A stretch of DNA of 64,000 nucleotides from Clostridium porci. Its GTDB lineage: Bacteria; Bacillota; Clostridia; Lachnospirales; Lachnospiraceae. The notes below the pieces were generated by a model. That model saw nothing but the letters and a program-made list of their open reading frames with translations, made no database searches and was not told the origin of the DNA. The stretch's first letter is position 1. Every line of letters begins with the position of its first letter. The DNA lies in NCBI RefSeq assembly GCF_009696375.1, contig NZ_VUMD01000019.1, positions 1 through 64,000 on the forward strand, read 5' to 3'. The position numbers and the translations under genes are program-made. This document shows positions 48,523 to 57,563 of this stretch, piece by piece.

Positions 48523-50268
48523 TTAATCGATTTTTCTTTCGATATACTGGCTGAAGGTAAAAATATTCTGTTCTCCAACAAGTTCAACCAAAAACGATTT
48601 GAAGATGGAATCAATAGGAACCGTTACAAAGAAAATCAACCTTTTCTTTGGCCTTGAACAACATACATAAAACAGATTTCGATTTCTTTCATAGGAAGCC
48701 TGCTTCCCCTTTGGTATAGGAGCATGTCCCGTTATCATTGGTGCATAGGTTTCAAATTGATATTGATTCCATCCTTTGCCAATAACAAAGACAACATTAT
48801 CGTATTCTTCGCCCTTAACGCCGTGCTCCGTCGAAAACTCTGCTTCAGGGTATAGAAATTCAATTGCAGCCCGAAATTGGCTGTAATCTAAATCTAAAAC
48901 ATCACGGATTGTTGAATCCAATCCATAGATTGTATCCGGGGCATCATAATATAGATGGTAGTATCCATCAACCAATGACGGAACAGGAACCAACTTTGTC
49001 TCTACAATAGTATTGACAACATCAATGGCTTTCTTCTCACGAGCCTTCTTTAGCTGCGACTCAAACTCTTTCCATTTCATCTTCTCGGATTTTTTCGTGA
49101 TCGGATAGCGTCTAATTCCAAGCGTATCAAACAGCAGTTGCATATTTGATGTACTAAGTGCTTCGTATATCGGTTCTACGGTATTCATGAAGAATAGCAA
49201 AAATGGATCTTGTTTATCTCGAAGTCCATCATCAATAATAGCTAATAGGTGCTCATATCCTTGCTGTGTGGCAAGAACCTTATGAGTTATCATCAAAATT
49301 TTGATATTTTCATCTTTTGGCACATTCTTCTTGATACATTCTGAAAGCTGGTACAGCCTGGATTTTAGTTCTTCTGCTGGGAGATCGTCTTTGAATGTGC
49401 GATCTGATCGACGAATTCCAGAAAAATCTTCACAGGTTACAACAACTACTTCGCCTTCAAAATTATCTATTGCAGATTGTTGTGGCAGATCTGGGCGAAT
49501 ATCATTTAAGAGCTTCACGATTCTGGGAGAAGATCTAAAGTTTGAACCTTTTTTGATTTCCTCAAGATTGGTGTGTTCTATCGCACCGCAGGCATTATTG
49601 GTTTGGTAAATAGTTTGCCATGCATCTCCGAAAAAGCCAAATTGCGGTCCAGTTCCTTCAGCAATAAAGAAATTTATAAAACGTGTGACAATCGGTTTGT
49701 AGGAATCTTGGTATTCATCAATTAGAATCAAAGGGTACTTGTCGGAGAAAACACGGCGAAATTTTACATTATCCAACAGAGTGCAAAAAAGTTTCAAAAC
49801 ATCGTTATGGTGCAAATAATGTACCCCTTGCGAGACATAACGGTGTCCTAAGGTATAACGGATTTCCAACACCTTGCTGAAATCCGTTTCAGTCGTTGCT
49901 AATGACTCATCGTTATCAATAATGCTCATAAGAGTACTTTGGTACTGCTTGATTGCACTCCAAGCAAAGGAATGAATCGTCGACGGAAGAATAAATGAAT
50001 CTTGGGATAACCGCTCCGCAATAACATCAACCGCTGCATTTGTATACGTAATACATATTACATTTTGCTTTTTCCGACGATAATCATTCCACTTGTTTGC
50101 TTGAATCCACTCGATTACACGGTTGAGTGAGTAAGTTTTTCCAGAACCAGCACCGGCCTCCACACGGAAGCTACGCCCAGCCTTGAGGGCAGCAACAATC
50201 TGCTCGTCGACCTTGTCTGCTTCCGCCTTAGCTATGTCATAATTTGAAAAGCCACAATTCTTAGACAA
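48523..50268 (-). CDS. gajB: UvrD-like helicase, GajB type (Gabija-like)
   Basis: 581 residues; superfamily 1 helicase acting with an OLD nuclease. Walker A VEAGAGSGKTYSLNRVIEWI, motif Ia CITYTNAAVDVIAERL, Walker B LILIDEYQDSY, motif III GDAWQTIY, C-terminal GVKGEEYDNVVFVIGKG and VCCSRPKKRLIFF. TTG start with GAGGAGGTG seven bases upstream. Lies 14 bases downstream of the OLD-family gene: the gajA-gajB order of Gabija anti-phage systems. Longer than the prototype GajB (about 490 residues), so a divergent Gabija or another class 2 OLD-helicase pair. Confidence 0.82.
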   Translation of the reverse strand: MSKNCGFSNYDIAKAEADKVDEQIVAALKAGRSFRVEAGAGSGKTYSLNRVIEWIQANKWNDYRRKKQNVICITYTNAAVDVIAERLSQDSFILPSTIHSFAWSAIKQYQSTLMSIIDNDESLATTETDFSKVLEIRYTLGHRYVSQGVHYLHHNDVLKLFCTLLDNVKFRRVFSDKYPLILIDEYQDSYKPIVTRFINFFIAEGTGPQFGFFGDAWQTIYQTNNACGAIEHTNLEEIKKGSNFRSSPRIVKLLNDIRPDLPQQSAIDNFEGEVVVVTCEDFSGIRRSDRTFKDDLPAEELKSRLYQLSECIKKNVPKDENIKILMITHKVLATQQGYEHLLAIIDDGLRDKQDPFLLFFMNTVEPIYEALSTSNMQLLFDTLGIRRYPITKKSEKMKWKEFESQLKKAREKKAIDVVNTIVETKLVPVPSLVDGYYHLYYDAPDTIYGLDSTIRDVLDLDYSQFRAAIEFLYPEAEFSTEHGVKGEEYDNVVFVIGKGWNQYQFETYAPMITGHAPIPKGKQASYERNRNLFYVCCSRPKKRLIFFVTVPIDSIFKSFLVELVGEQNIFTFSQYIERKID

Positions 50269-50282
50269 TCCTCAGCACCTCC

Positions 50283-52253
50283 TCACTCAAGAACTCGTTG
50301 ATTATTAAGCCAGATCAAACCATTTTTAATATATTGGGGAATAGAATAATTGGGATTATTGCAAATCAGGTTGAGTGCAAAGTCAGTCTTGCTTTTTTCG
50401 GTAAACTCCAAGTCTTCTTCCGCAACAGGTTCCACGAACCCATAATGATTACGATTCACATTCATGACAGCTTCTTCCAAGGATCTGCCGCATATCCCAT
50501 TTTCCAGAGTTTGATATTCGATATGACATTTCCCCAGAGTCTTTTCTGCATCTGTTGCTGAGATGATATTAGCAAGTGAAATCTTATCTTTGCTATTCTG
50601 CGGAATACCCTTAATTTTACGCATCCACCACTTTATTGTTGCATTGGAGGTGGTCTTACCTTTGCTGACAACAGCCTTAGTTCTGCCATCTATCATAGAA
50701 TCTATATCCGTAAGAATTAAGCAAGGTAGTCCAAGGAAGTCCGCAAAAGGTATGAATTTATATGCGTATGCCCCTCCAATTTCAATCAAAGCATAATACT
50801 GTGCAGGCAGTTTATACTTTTCTGAATCAAACAGTTTTTCTTTCTCACACTTTTCTATCATGTCCGGTATCAGCAACCGCTCCGACGCACCCTCAACAAA
50901 AATAATTTTATCTGCAAAGAACAAGTCGCATCTGCTAAGCGTAAGGTATTTCTTGATGAAATCCATATTGTCGACATTTTCTTTAGCAAAGATATCAAGA
51001 TTCTTATAAACAACTCCAGATTTGGATTTTTTTGCATATCGGATTTTAGAAAAATCCATGGTATTTGCTATGTGTGCAGAGTGTGTAGTTAAAAATGTCT
51101 GAATATGAACGGTGGTAATTTTTGCAAGGAATTTTTCCAAATGTTCAGCAAACGCCCGTTGCATTTGAGGATGCATATGTGACTCTGGTTCTTCAATAAA
51201 CAGCAACGGAATGCAGGCTTCCCCCTTCTTCTCAACATCTCGTGCAAACGCAGCCAGGAGAAATTCCATTTTAATCAAATTCTTGTATCCAAGTCCATTA
51301 TAGGCGCTGGGCAGGCTTTCGTCTCTGGTACCAGAAGTATATGAAAGACGTGTCTGGTTTTTTATCTGATCATCGATCCTCAACTCTGTGATAACACCAA
51401 GCTGTAATTCTTCAACATTAGGATAGCCAAAACCAACTGCTTTGTTGACCAAGTCACTGAGTATTCGATCACTTTCTTTTTGCACATCTTTATTTGCACC
51501 ATCAACCACTGAGCGGAGTTCCTTAACTTTCTCCACTATGTCTGGTGTCAAGTCTTCCTCGCTCAAGTTGAAATAGTCCGAAATCAATGAACTAAGGGAC
51601 TCATTCTTTTGAGTACCATCTTCTCCAAGTATACGTTCTGCAGGAATCGGATAATAAGGGAAAAGGTCTTCAAGTTCTCTGTGACTCTTAACTTGTCGAT
51701 CTTCTAAATTCTTCGGATTAACCGCATAGATGGTTAAACCAAACAACCTCGTAAAATTGCTTACAAGTACATCATGCATTTCCTCTGTTTTGGGAGTAAA
51801 CTTGCCCCCACTATAGCAACTCTCCTTAAACAGTTCCCGCAGTTTATTTTCGTCAGTTTTCAACTGATATTCCACACGAATTAACGCTGTAGTGGTATCC
51901 ACATCAACGTCGATAATGAAAGGTGATAATGCCCCCAATTTTGTATCTGGATCATCCAATGAATAATCAACTACAAATTCTATAGAAATAGGTTCTATTC
52001 CTTTGCAGAGATCTTCATAACTTAATTTTTTCTCCATGAACTGCAAAAACAGGTTGTAGAGATTTTCTCGCTTTGACAGAGGATAATCATTGTATGAAAA
52101 ATCGCTTCCTTGCAACACAGTGTTGATACAGTTATTACAGGAAGTTTTGGCGGTATTGTTCCTGCCAACGATAAGAGTTGTTTTTTCATCGACATCCAGC
52201 TCGGCATCAATAAGCAATCTGTAGTTTTTAATTTTGATATTTATTAATTGCAT
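50283..52253 (-). CDS. gajA: OLD-family ATPase/TOPRIM nuclease, GajA type (Gabija-like)
   Basis: 656 residues. ABC-type ATPase: Walker A GRNNTAKTS (Ala where the last Gly is usual), signature region NGLGYKNLIKMEF, Walker B LLFIEEPESHMHPQMQ, switch LTTHSAHIA. C-terminal TOPRIM: KIIFVEGASERLLIP (catalytic Glu) and LILTDIDSM (DxD). In the studied Gabija the protein nicks DNA when nucleotides are depleted by phage. The helicase immediately downstream makes this a class 2 OLD. ATG behind CGGAGG. Confidence 0.85.
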   Translation of the reverse strand: MQLINIKIKNYRLLIDAELDVDEKTTLIVGRNNTAKTSCNNCINTVLQGSDFSYNDYPLSKRENLYNLFLQFMEKKLSYEDLCKGIEPISIEFVVDYSLDDPDTKLGALSPFIIDVDVDTTTALIRVEYQLKTDENKLRELFKESCYSGGKFTPKTEEMHDVLVSNFTRLFGLTIYAVNPKNLEDRQVKSHRELEDLFPYYPIPAERILGEDGTQKNESLSSLISDYFNLSEEDLTPDIVEKVKELRSVVDGANKDVQKESDRILSDLVNKAVGFGYPNVEELQLGVITELRIDDQIKNQTRLSYTSGTRDESLPSAYNGLGYKNLIKMEFLLAAFARDVEKKGEACIPLLFIEEPESHMHPQMQRAFAEHLEKFLAKITTVHIQTFLTTHSAHIANTMDFSKIRYAKKSKSGVVYKNLDIFAKENVDNMDFIKKYLTLSRCDLFFADKIIFVEGASERLLIPDMIEKCEKEKLFDSEKYKLPAQYYALIEIGGAYAYKFIPFADFLGLPCLILTDIDSMIDGRTKAVVSKGKTTSNATIKWWMRKIKGIPQNSKDKISLANIISATDAEKTLGKCHIEYQTLENGICGRSLEEAVMNVNRNHYGFVEPVAEEDLEFTEKSKTDFALNLICNNPNYSIPQYIKNGLIWLNNQRVLE

Positions 52254-52439
52254 ATTTTCCTCCGTATTTATCTGTAGTAAGCTATCAATCGTTTGAAGCT
52301 ACCGTATCAGTTTTTTCTTGGCGCTTTTTCAGTCACCGAAAAAATAGATTAAATCGGTTTCCGTGCATTTTGGGCTTTTTGTATCTTCTCATCTCCAGCT
52401 GTTGCAAAATATTTTGCTAATGTTATAAGAAATAGATAA

Positions 52440-53552
52440 TTATAATCTGTCGCTATACGGCAATGATTTCATATAGGCGTCCATCCAATCCCAGTCAGGA
52501 TTTCCGTCTATTCTTACTGGCAATTTTATGGAGAATTCTCTGTCAATGTGCGTATCCAATTCTCTCCCAAAAGCACAGTATTTTATCTTAGACTCGAAAC
52601 GAATCAATGTGCAAATAAAGAGTTTTGAATAAAGAGTCATTTCGGCATCCTTCGGAGTCAGCACAGCCATATGTGCTCCAGTATAAAATGGCTTTAGTTG
52701 CACAAAGGATGAACCCAAGTATTCTCCGCCCAAAGCAACGGTAATACAGCCACCATCAAATGGCTTAACATTTTCAAGCTGCTCAATAACAGAGTTGACC
52801 CCATTATTATAGCTTTGCCTTGAAATGAAATTAATACCATTATCAGACCCATCATCTAAAGCGATCCTCGACAATCCATTTCCTCGACAAATATCAAACA
52901 AGTCTGTCAGCTTAAACTGCTTCCAATCTGCTAATTTCATATCTCTACATTGGCTTTTTATCGCTGTTGAAATTCTTTTTGAGTGCAGTTGTCTAATATA
53001 CTTTTCCATATACTCCCAATCCGGCAAAAAACCAGCAGGTGAATATTTGTGGTCTTTATCAATAATAGCATTGCCATTTTCGTCTTGCATGATAGGTAAT
53101 TTTATTTCTGAAAAAACCATTCGTTTGGGACGCCACTTTCTGCCGTAGTCCCAACGATATCTATCGTGCATTATAACTGTTGCAACAAATAAGCCGGTAT
53201 ATTCGTTAAACTCGTTATCTTTTAAATATAGTGCATTCACATCGTGACTACATGTAAATGTCTTGTTTTGATAATACGCATAACCAACAGAACCGTTATT
53301 TGTAACACATACAGCTTTTGGCGGAAATAATTTTTTATCAAGCGGTGCATTGGGCAAGTCTCCCGTTTTGGATGCAGACTCTATTTCCTCAGTAGTATAA
53401 TATTCCGTTACACCATTGTTGTCATCAACGGCGCCCAAAAAGGGGATTGTCCCCTTACCACAGTTTTCAGGCTTTTTGTTATAAAACCCGTTTTTAATTA
53501 TGAAAATATCAGAAAAGCAAAACTTTTCCCAACGTCTGGCATCAAGACTCAT
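52440..53552 (-). CDS. Specificity subunit of a BcgI-like (type IIB) system
   Basis: 370 residues. Two similar halves each begin with a W-x-x-F-x-(F/L)-x-D-(I/L)-F pattern (RRWEKFCFSDIFII and ADWKQFKLTDLFDI) and contain GSVGYAYYQ/GGEYLGSSF-type segments: two target-recognition domains, as in HsdS/BcgIB. Overlaps the end of the nuclease-methylase gene by 11 bases. BcgIB is about 340 residues. Confidence 0.82.
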   Translation of the reverse strand: MSLDARRWEKFCFSDIFIIKNGFYNKKPENCGKGTIPFLGAVDDNNGVTEYYTTEEIESASKTGDLPNAPLDKKLFPPKAVCVTNNGSVGYAYYQNKTFTCSHDVNALYLKDNEFNEYTGLFVATVIMHDRYRWDYGRKWRPKRMVFSEIKLPIMQDENGNAIIDKDHKYSPAGFLPDWEYMEKYIRQLHSKRISTAIKSQCRDMKLADWKQFKLTDLFDICRGNGLSRIALDDGSDNGINFISRQSYNNGVNSVIEQLENVKPFDGGCITVALGGEYLGSSFVQLKPFYTGAHMAVLTPKDAEMTLYSKLFICTLIRFESKIKYCAFGRELDTHIDREFSIKLPVRIDGNPDWDWMDAYMKSLPYSDRL

Positions 53553-55407
53553 AAACTTCTCCTTCCTTTACCAAGTACGAAAGATAGGAATTAATTGTCG
53601 TTTGAAAGTCATTCTCTTCTAAAGTTTCATAATCGGTTTCCATGTATGCTTCTGCCAACCACTCATCTTCATAGGTGACTTTATATTTAACAGAAAGTCC
53701 AGGGACTACTTTCCTATTTTTATACAAATCAAGCCACAACTTCTCCGTTTTGATCCACAGACTATTTCCTTCGCTATCTGTCATTTCAATTCTGCCAAGG
53801 CCCTTCCTCTTTATAAACTTATCGTCCTTGAAATATCCAAAGAAAGTTTCTTTATCAGAACGTGTATGTTTCTGCGACAAATCAAAAATCATACAGCATG
53901 CAACCGCTGATGCACCAGGATAAAACATTTCTTTAGGTAAAGAAAAAACTGCATCTAAAGTGTAATTATCCATCATTTTCTTTTTGAATGCCTTTATATC
54001 TTCGGAATTTCCTATTGCCGCCTGCATAGGCAGTAAAACAGCCATCTTACAGGTGGACGGGACATGGCGAGCTACCCACTCTACAAAGTGCAAACCTTTG
54101 GAGGGATCCTCCTTTTTCTTGGCATCCCATCCCTTGGTATAATCCGGGTCACAACACTTTTTAGTTGCGTTATAGGGAGGATTCATCAGAACAATATTGA
54201 TGTTGTTCTCGGCAATCCATTTTGCTCGCTTAAACATTGAATCCTGAACAACATTAGAGTTACCGTCACCATGTATCAGCATATTGGTAGAAGAAAGGCC
54301 AAAGGCTCCCTCCTCATATTCAATGCCGAATATTTGGTTCTTTTTAACTTCTTCACGTTCTTCTTCAGTATCACAATCGTCCATGGCATCAGTCATTGCC
54401 CTAACAAGAAACGCACCACTTCCGCAGCAAGGATCCAAAACACGGGAATTTTTGTTCACACCAACTGCTTTACTCATAAAATCGCAGATATGGTCAGGAG
54501 TAAATGCTTGGTTTTTATCAGATTTTCCAACGTACTTGTTGAATGTGGTGAAGAACAGATTTAACAAGTCTTGTCCAGCGGTGCTCTTGTCATTGATGTA
54601 AGGAACAACATTATCGTCAATGAACTGCAAAATATCCTCAAGCTCTTTGTAAGTCAAACTTGTAACATCCTGATCATCGAGAACTTTGCTGTTCAGAACA
54701 GCAAGCTTTCCTGCTTTGTTCAAACTGCCGCCACGAGTAAGCAAGCCCTCCAGAATATCTTTGATACTCTTTAAGACAACACGTTCAGGAGCGAGTTTCT
54801 TTCCGGTTTTGGGATCGAGCGTTTCTTTTACATTTTTGAAAACAAGGCCGTTTTTAAGGGCAAGAAGGCAAGTGCCCACAAACTGACTACGCAGTTTTTC
54901 GTTGATGCCATCCGAATGAAGTTTCTCATTAAGCGTTTTAATAGAATCAACAACTTTGATTTTGTCGTTCACTCTACCAAAACACAAGTTTTCATATTCT
55001 TCAAATGTACGAAGAACTGTTTCTTCTTGTATGCGATGCTCATCATCAATAATGACAGATTGACCGTACCAAACCCACACTTCATCGCCATCGGTTTCCG
55101 CAAGAATAGCAACAATCTTTTTATCCGAATATGCTTTTTCAAAACGAACATAGTCCTGTAACTGACCTTGAATTTTATCCTTATCCCAACGACTGAACTT
55201 GTTTTTACATTCCACAAGAACTGCCAAACGTTCATTTTCAAAACGAAGGTCAAGGAATTTGTGCTGTGCTCCTGTTGTAGCCTTTTGATAATCCTTAATG
55301 TCTTTGCCGACAGTTTTCAGTGCTTGAGCGTAGCTAAACTCGCCTGTTTCAGTGTTGCCAATACGATACTTGTCGCCAATTCTATTTATTATATCAAATC
55401 TATTCAT
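53542..55407 (-). CDS. Fused nuclease-adenine methyltransferase, BcgI-A-like
   Basis: 621 residues, close to BcgI-A (637). An N-terminal nuclease domain has the PD-(D/E)XK pattern: Asp53, then Glu66-Cys-Lys68 in LAVLVECKNKF. A helical region follows, then an N6-adenine methylase with motif I VLDPCCGSGAFL and motif IV MNPPYNAT. With the specificity subunit this should cut on both sides of a split site and methylate it; no HsdR or ATP-motor gene is present, consistent with type IIB. Start chosen at the ATG after AAAGGAG. Confidence 0.85.
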   Translation of the reverse strand: MNRFDIINRIGDKYRIGNTETGEFSYAQALKTVGKDIKDYQKATTGAQHKFLDLRFENERLAVLVECKNKFSRWDKDKIQGQLQDYVRFEKAYSDKKIVAILAETDGDEVWVWYGQSVIIDDEHRIQEETVLRTFEEYENLCFGRVNDKIKVVDSIKTLNEKLHSDGINEKLRSQFVGTCLLALKNGLVFKNVKETLDPKTGKKLAPERVVLKSIKDILEGLLTRGGSLNKAGKLAVLNSKVLDDQDVTSLTYKELEDILQFIDDNVVPYINDKSTAGQDLLNLFFTTFNKYVGKSDKNQAFTPDHICDFMSKAVGVNKNSRVLDPCCGSGAFLVRAMTDAMDDCDTEEEREEVKKNQIFGIEYEEGAFGLSSTNMLIHGDGNSNVVQDSMFKRAKWIAENNINIVLMNPPYNATKKCCDPDYTKGWDAKKKEDPSKGLHFVEWVARHVPSTCKMAVLLPMQAAIGNSEDIKAFKKKMMDNYTLDAVFSLPKEMFYPGASAVACCMIFDLSQKHTRSDKETFFGYFKDDKFIKRKGLGRIEMTDSEGNSLWIKTEKLWLDLYKNRKVVPGLSVKYKVTYEDEWLAEAYMETDYETLEENDFQTTINSYLSYLVKEGEVYES

Positions 55408-55423
55408 AACTGTTCTCCTTTGT

Positions 55424-56764
55424 TCATTCGGATTTGTGTTCCAACGCCAACCCAATCAATCGATCCGCCTGATCTGTCATGAACAGCGGGATATTCAGCA
55501 CATCATCGTCCAGTTTCAGATTGTCCAATGAGAAACGGATGCGAAGCTTGACCTTATCAGGGAACAGTTCCTTGAACTTCTTCATACTCTTGCTGGTTGT
55601 GTTGGCTTCGGATTTGACCTCCACGGGGAAGATGTCGTTCTCCCGCTGAATGAGGAAATCCACCTCGTAAGGTGGGTTGTTCTGGCTCCAATAACGGGGC
55701 ATGACTTCAAACTGAGTAATTAAAGTCTGCAACACAAAGTTTTCGGTTAATGCGCCTTTGAATTCAGTAAATAGGCGGTTCCCTTCGCCAAAGGCAGTGG
55801 GAGCCAACTGTGCCAGACGGCGGAGCAGTCCCACATCTACCAAATAAATCTTGAAAGCGGACAAGTCATCGTAAGCTGCAATCGGCAAGCCGGGAGCTGA
55901 GCTGCGATAAATTTTATGCACCAGACGGGCATCCACCAGCCATTGCAAAGCATCCTCGTACTCACGGGCTCGTGCGCCTTCCTTGACCACCTTATAGATA
56001 AACTTCTTGTTCTCCCTTGCCAGTTGAGAAGGAATGGATTTCCAGATCATTGAGATTTTCGGGAACTCACTGAGATTAGGATGCTTGGCAAAATCACGCT
56101 CATAGGCTCCAATGATTCCGGACAATGCTTCCTGCATGGCAGAAACATCCCGTGCCTCCGTCCACATCAATACCGACTCCGGCATACCACCGGTGACATA
56201 GTACATCTTCAGCTTCTCATACAGCGGATTAAAGAAGGCGTCAGGGATAGGTTCAAGGGTATCCACCTGTTCCAGATACTGCGCCAGATTTTCATCACCG
56301 TTGGCAAGTAGAAACTCAGCGAAGGTCATGGGGTCAATCTGCATGAAGTTGACCTTGCCTACTGGAAAAGAGGAAGGTTTCGCCAAGGCGATACCTAACA
56401 GAGAACCGGCGCAGGCAACATGGTACTGCGGTGCGTTCTCGCAGAAATATTTCATGGAGTTAATGACTTTCGGGCAGTCCTGTACCTCGTCAAAGATGAT
56501 GAGGGTCTTTTCTGGCAATATCTTTTGACCGCTTGCTAGCATAAGGTTTTGTAGAATCCGGTCCACATCCTTGGTTGTTTCAAAAAATTGTTTATATTCT
56601 TCGTTTTCGTCGAAGTTAAAGTAGGCTGTATTTTCATAACAGCGTCTGCCGAACTCTTTCAGAATCCAAGTCTTACCCACCTGACGTACGCCCTTCAAGA
56701 TTAAAGGCTTGCGGTAGGGAGAATTCTTCCAATCCAGCAACTTTTTTAAGATAAATCGTTCCAT
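55424..56764 (-). CDS. AAA ATPase with DUF4143 domain
   Basis: 446 residues. Walker A LKGVRQVGKTWILKEFG, Walker B LIIFDEVQDCPKVINSMKYF, sensor region CAGSLLGIAL, then a DUF4143 domain (LLRRLAQLAP, ALTENFVLQTLI, YEVDFLIQRENDIFPVEVKSE), whose D-x-E-V-K end resembles a PD-(D/E)XK core. Common in mobile and defence regions; role unproven. ATG after GAGGAGTG. Ends 17 bases before the methylase start, so it may be transcribed with the restriction genes. Confidence 0.88.
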   Translation of the reverse strand: MERFILKKLLDWKNSPYRKPLILKGVRQVGKTWILKEFGRRCYENTAYFNFDENEEYKQFFETTKDVDRILQNLMLASGQKILPEKTLIIFDEVQDCPKVINSMKYFCENAPQYHVACAGSLLGIALAKPSSFPVGKVNFMQIDPMTFAEFLLANGDENLAQYLEQVDTLEPIPDAFFNPLYEKLKMYYVTGGMPESVLMWTEARDVSAMQEALSGIIGAYERDFAKHPNLSEFPKISMIWKSIPSQLARENKKFIYKVVKEGARAREYEDALQWLVDARLVHKIYRSSAPGLPIAAYDDLSAFKIYLVDVGLLRRLAQLAPTAFGEGNRLFTEFKGALTENFVLQTLITQFEVMPRYWSQNNPPYEVDFLIQRENDIFPVEVKSEANTTSKSMKKFKELFPDKVKLRIRFSLDNLKLDDDVLNIPLFMTDQADRLIGLALEHKSE

Positions 56765-57045
56765 AGAATCACTCCTCACATTTTTATTGGAGTTTTATGC
56801 TTTATAATCACACTTTTATTATATGCGAAATCTATGAAAATTACAACCGAAATCACAAAATTATTAAAATTTAATGCTTATCAATCACACTTTTATATGA
56901 GATAGCGAAAAAATTTTCTACAATAAAGGCAGACCACAGCCTCAACATTAGTTATATTACATCTTATCATTCCTGTTCCATTCCGGATAGGAAAGGATAA
57001 GATCAGTATCACTATAATCAGTATAGTTATTATCAGTATTCTTGC

Positions 57046-57119
57046 ATTGTGCTTTTGACAGTTCTTGAATTGTCAAAAGCACAATTCCGAGACTGCCATA
57101 AACACAATTCAAGAATTGT
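57046..57119. repeat. Nested inverted repeats
   Basis: Perfect 15-bp arms ATTGTGCTTTTGACA/TGTCAAAAGCACAAT (57046-57060/57071-57085) around GTTCTTGAAT, followed by ACAATTC-AA-GAATTGT (57104-57119). The core GACA(A/G)TTCTTGAATTGT occurs in both, in opposite orientations, so the two hairpins could pair with each other or form two binding sites. Confidence 0.75.
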
Positions 57120-57124
57120 CCCAT

Positions 57125-57157
57125 CAAAGAAATAAGGCTGACCTGTTATAGTCAGCC
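57125..57157 (-). terminator. Terminator of the XRE-tnpV operon
   Basis: Minus-strand stem GGCTGAC/GTCAGCC with an 8-base loop, followed by TTATTTCTTTG, about 25 bases past the tnpV stop. Confidence 0.7.
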
Positions 57158-57180
57158 CTAAGTAAAAATTCTATATTCTG

Positions 57181-57531
57181 TTAGCAAAAAATCAGTTCTG
57201 CATTAACGATTTCCTCCGCCTGTGCTTTTAGACTACTCATGTGCTGCACCCAAGCAAGCTGTTGGGTTGACTTATCCGGAGTCGGATTTTTCTCCAGAAG
57301 TTCAGTCATTATCTGTTCCACTCTACGGTGAGCAGTTTCGTCAATTTCCCATAAATGCGGAAATAATGTCTCTGTTAGAATCATGTCATCTAAGAGTATT
57401 GGATTATTTTCCGCAAGAAAAACTCTGCGCATTCTACCGTACTTCCCAAGTGGTTTATCGCTTACATAGCTCAACCGAATATCAGGGATGAGATAATCAC
57501 CACAACGGGTATAAGTCAAATTCTGTGTCAT
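57181..57531 (-). CDS. tnpV: TnpV family transposon protein
   Basis: 116 residues (TYTRCGDYLIPDIRLS, LGKYGRMRRVFLAENNPILLDDMILTETLFPHLWEIDETAHRRVEQIM), the TnpV family of Tn4451-type mobilizable transposons. ATG behind GGAGGAG preferred; an ATG 12 codons earlier overlaps the XRE stop (ATGA) and is the alternative. Its role in the parent transposon is not established. Confidence 0.88.
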   Translation of the reverse strand: MTQNLTYTRCGDYLIPDIRLSYVSDKPLGKYGRMRRVFLAENNPILLDDMILTETLFPHLWEIDETAHRRVEQIMTELLEKNPTPDKSTQQLAWVQHMSSLKAQAEEIVNAELIFC

Positions 57532-57563
57532 AGCAACTCCTCCAATCATTTTTTCTTTCACTT

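Larger units (their letters stand above)
56765..57180. other. Gene-free stretch with direct and inverted repeats
   Basis: Holds two AATCACACTTTTAT direct repeats (56806-56819 and 56883-56896) and a weaker CACATTTTTAT copy at the AAA gene's ribosome site, then the word GGATAGGAAAGGATA near 56988, the nested inverted repeats at 57046-57119 and the tnpV terminator. Confidence 0.6.

Noticed and set aside
53542-56764. Type I restriction system with HsdR
   Set aside because: The nuclease motif is fused to the methylase and the neighbouring ATPase is an AAA/DUF4143 protein without helicase motor motifs, so type IIB fits better.
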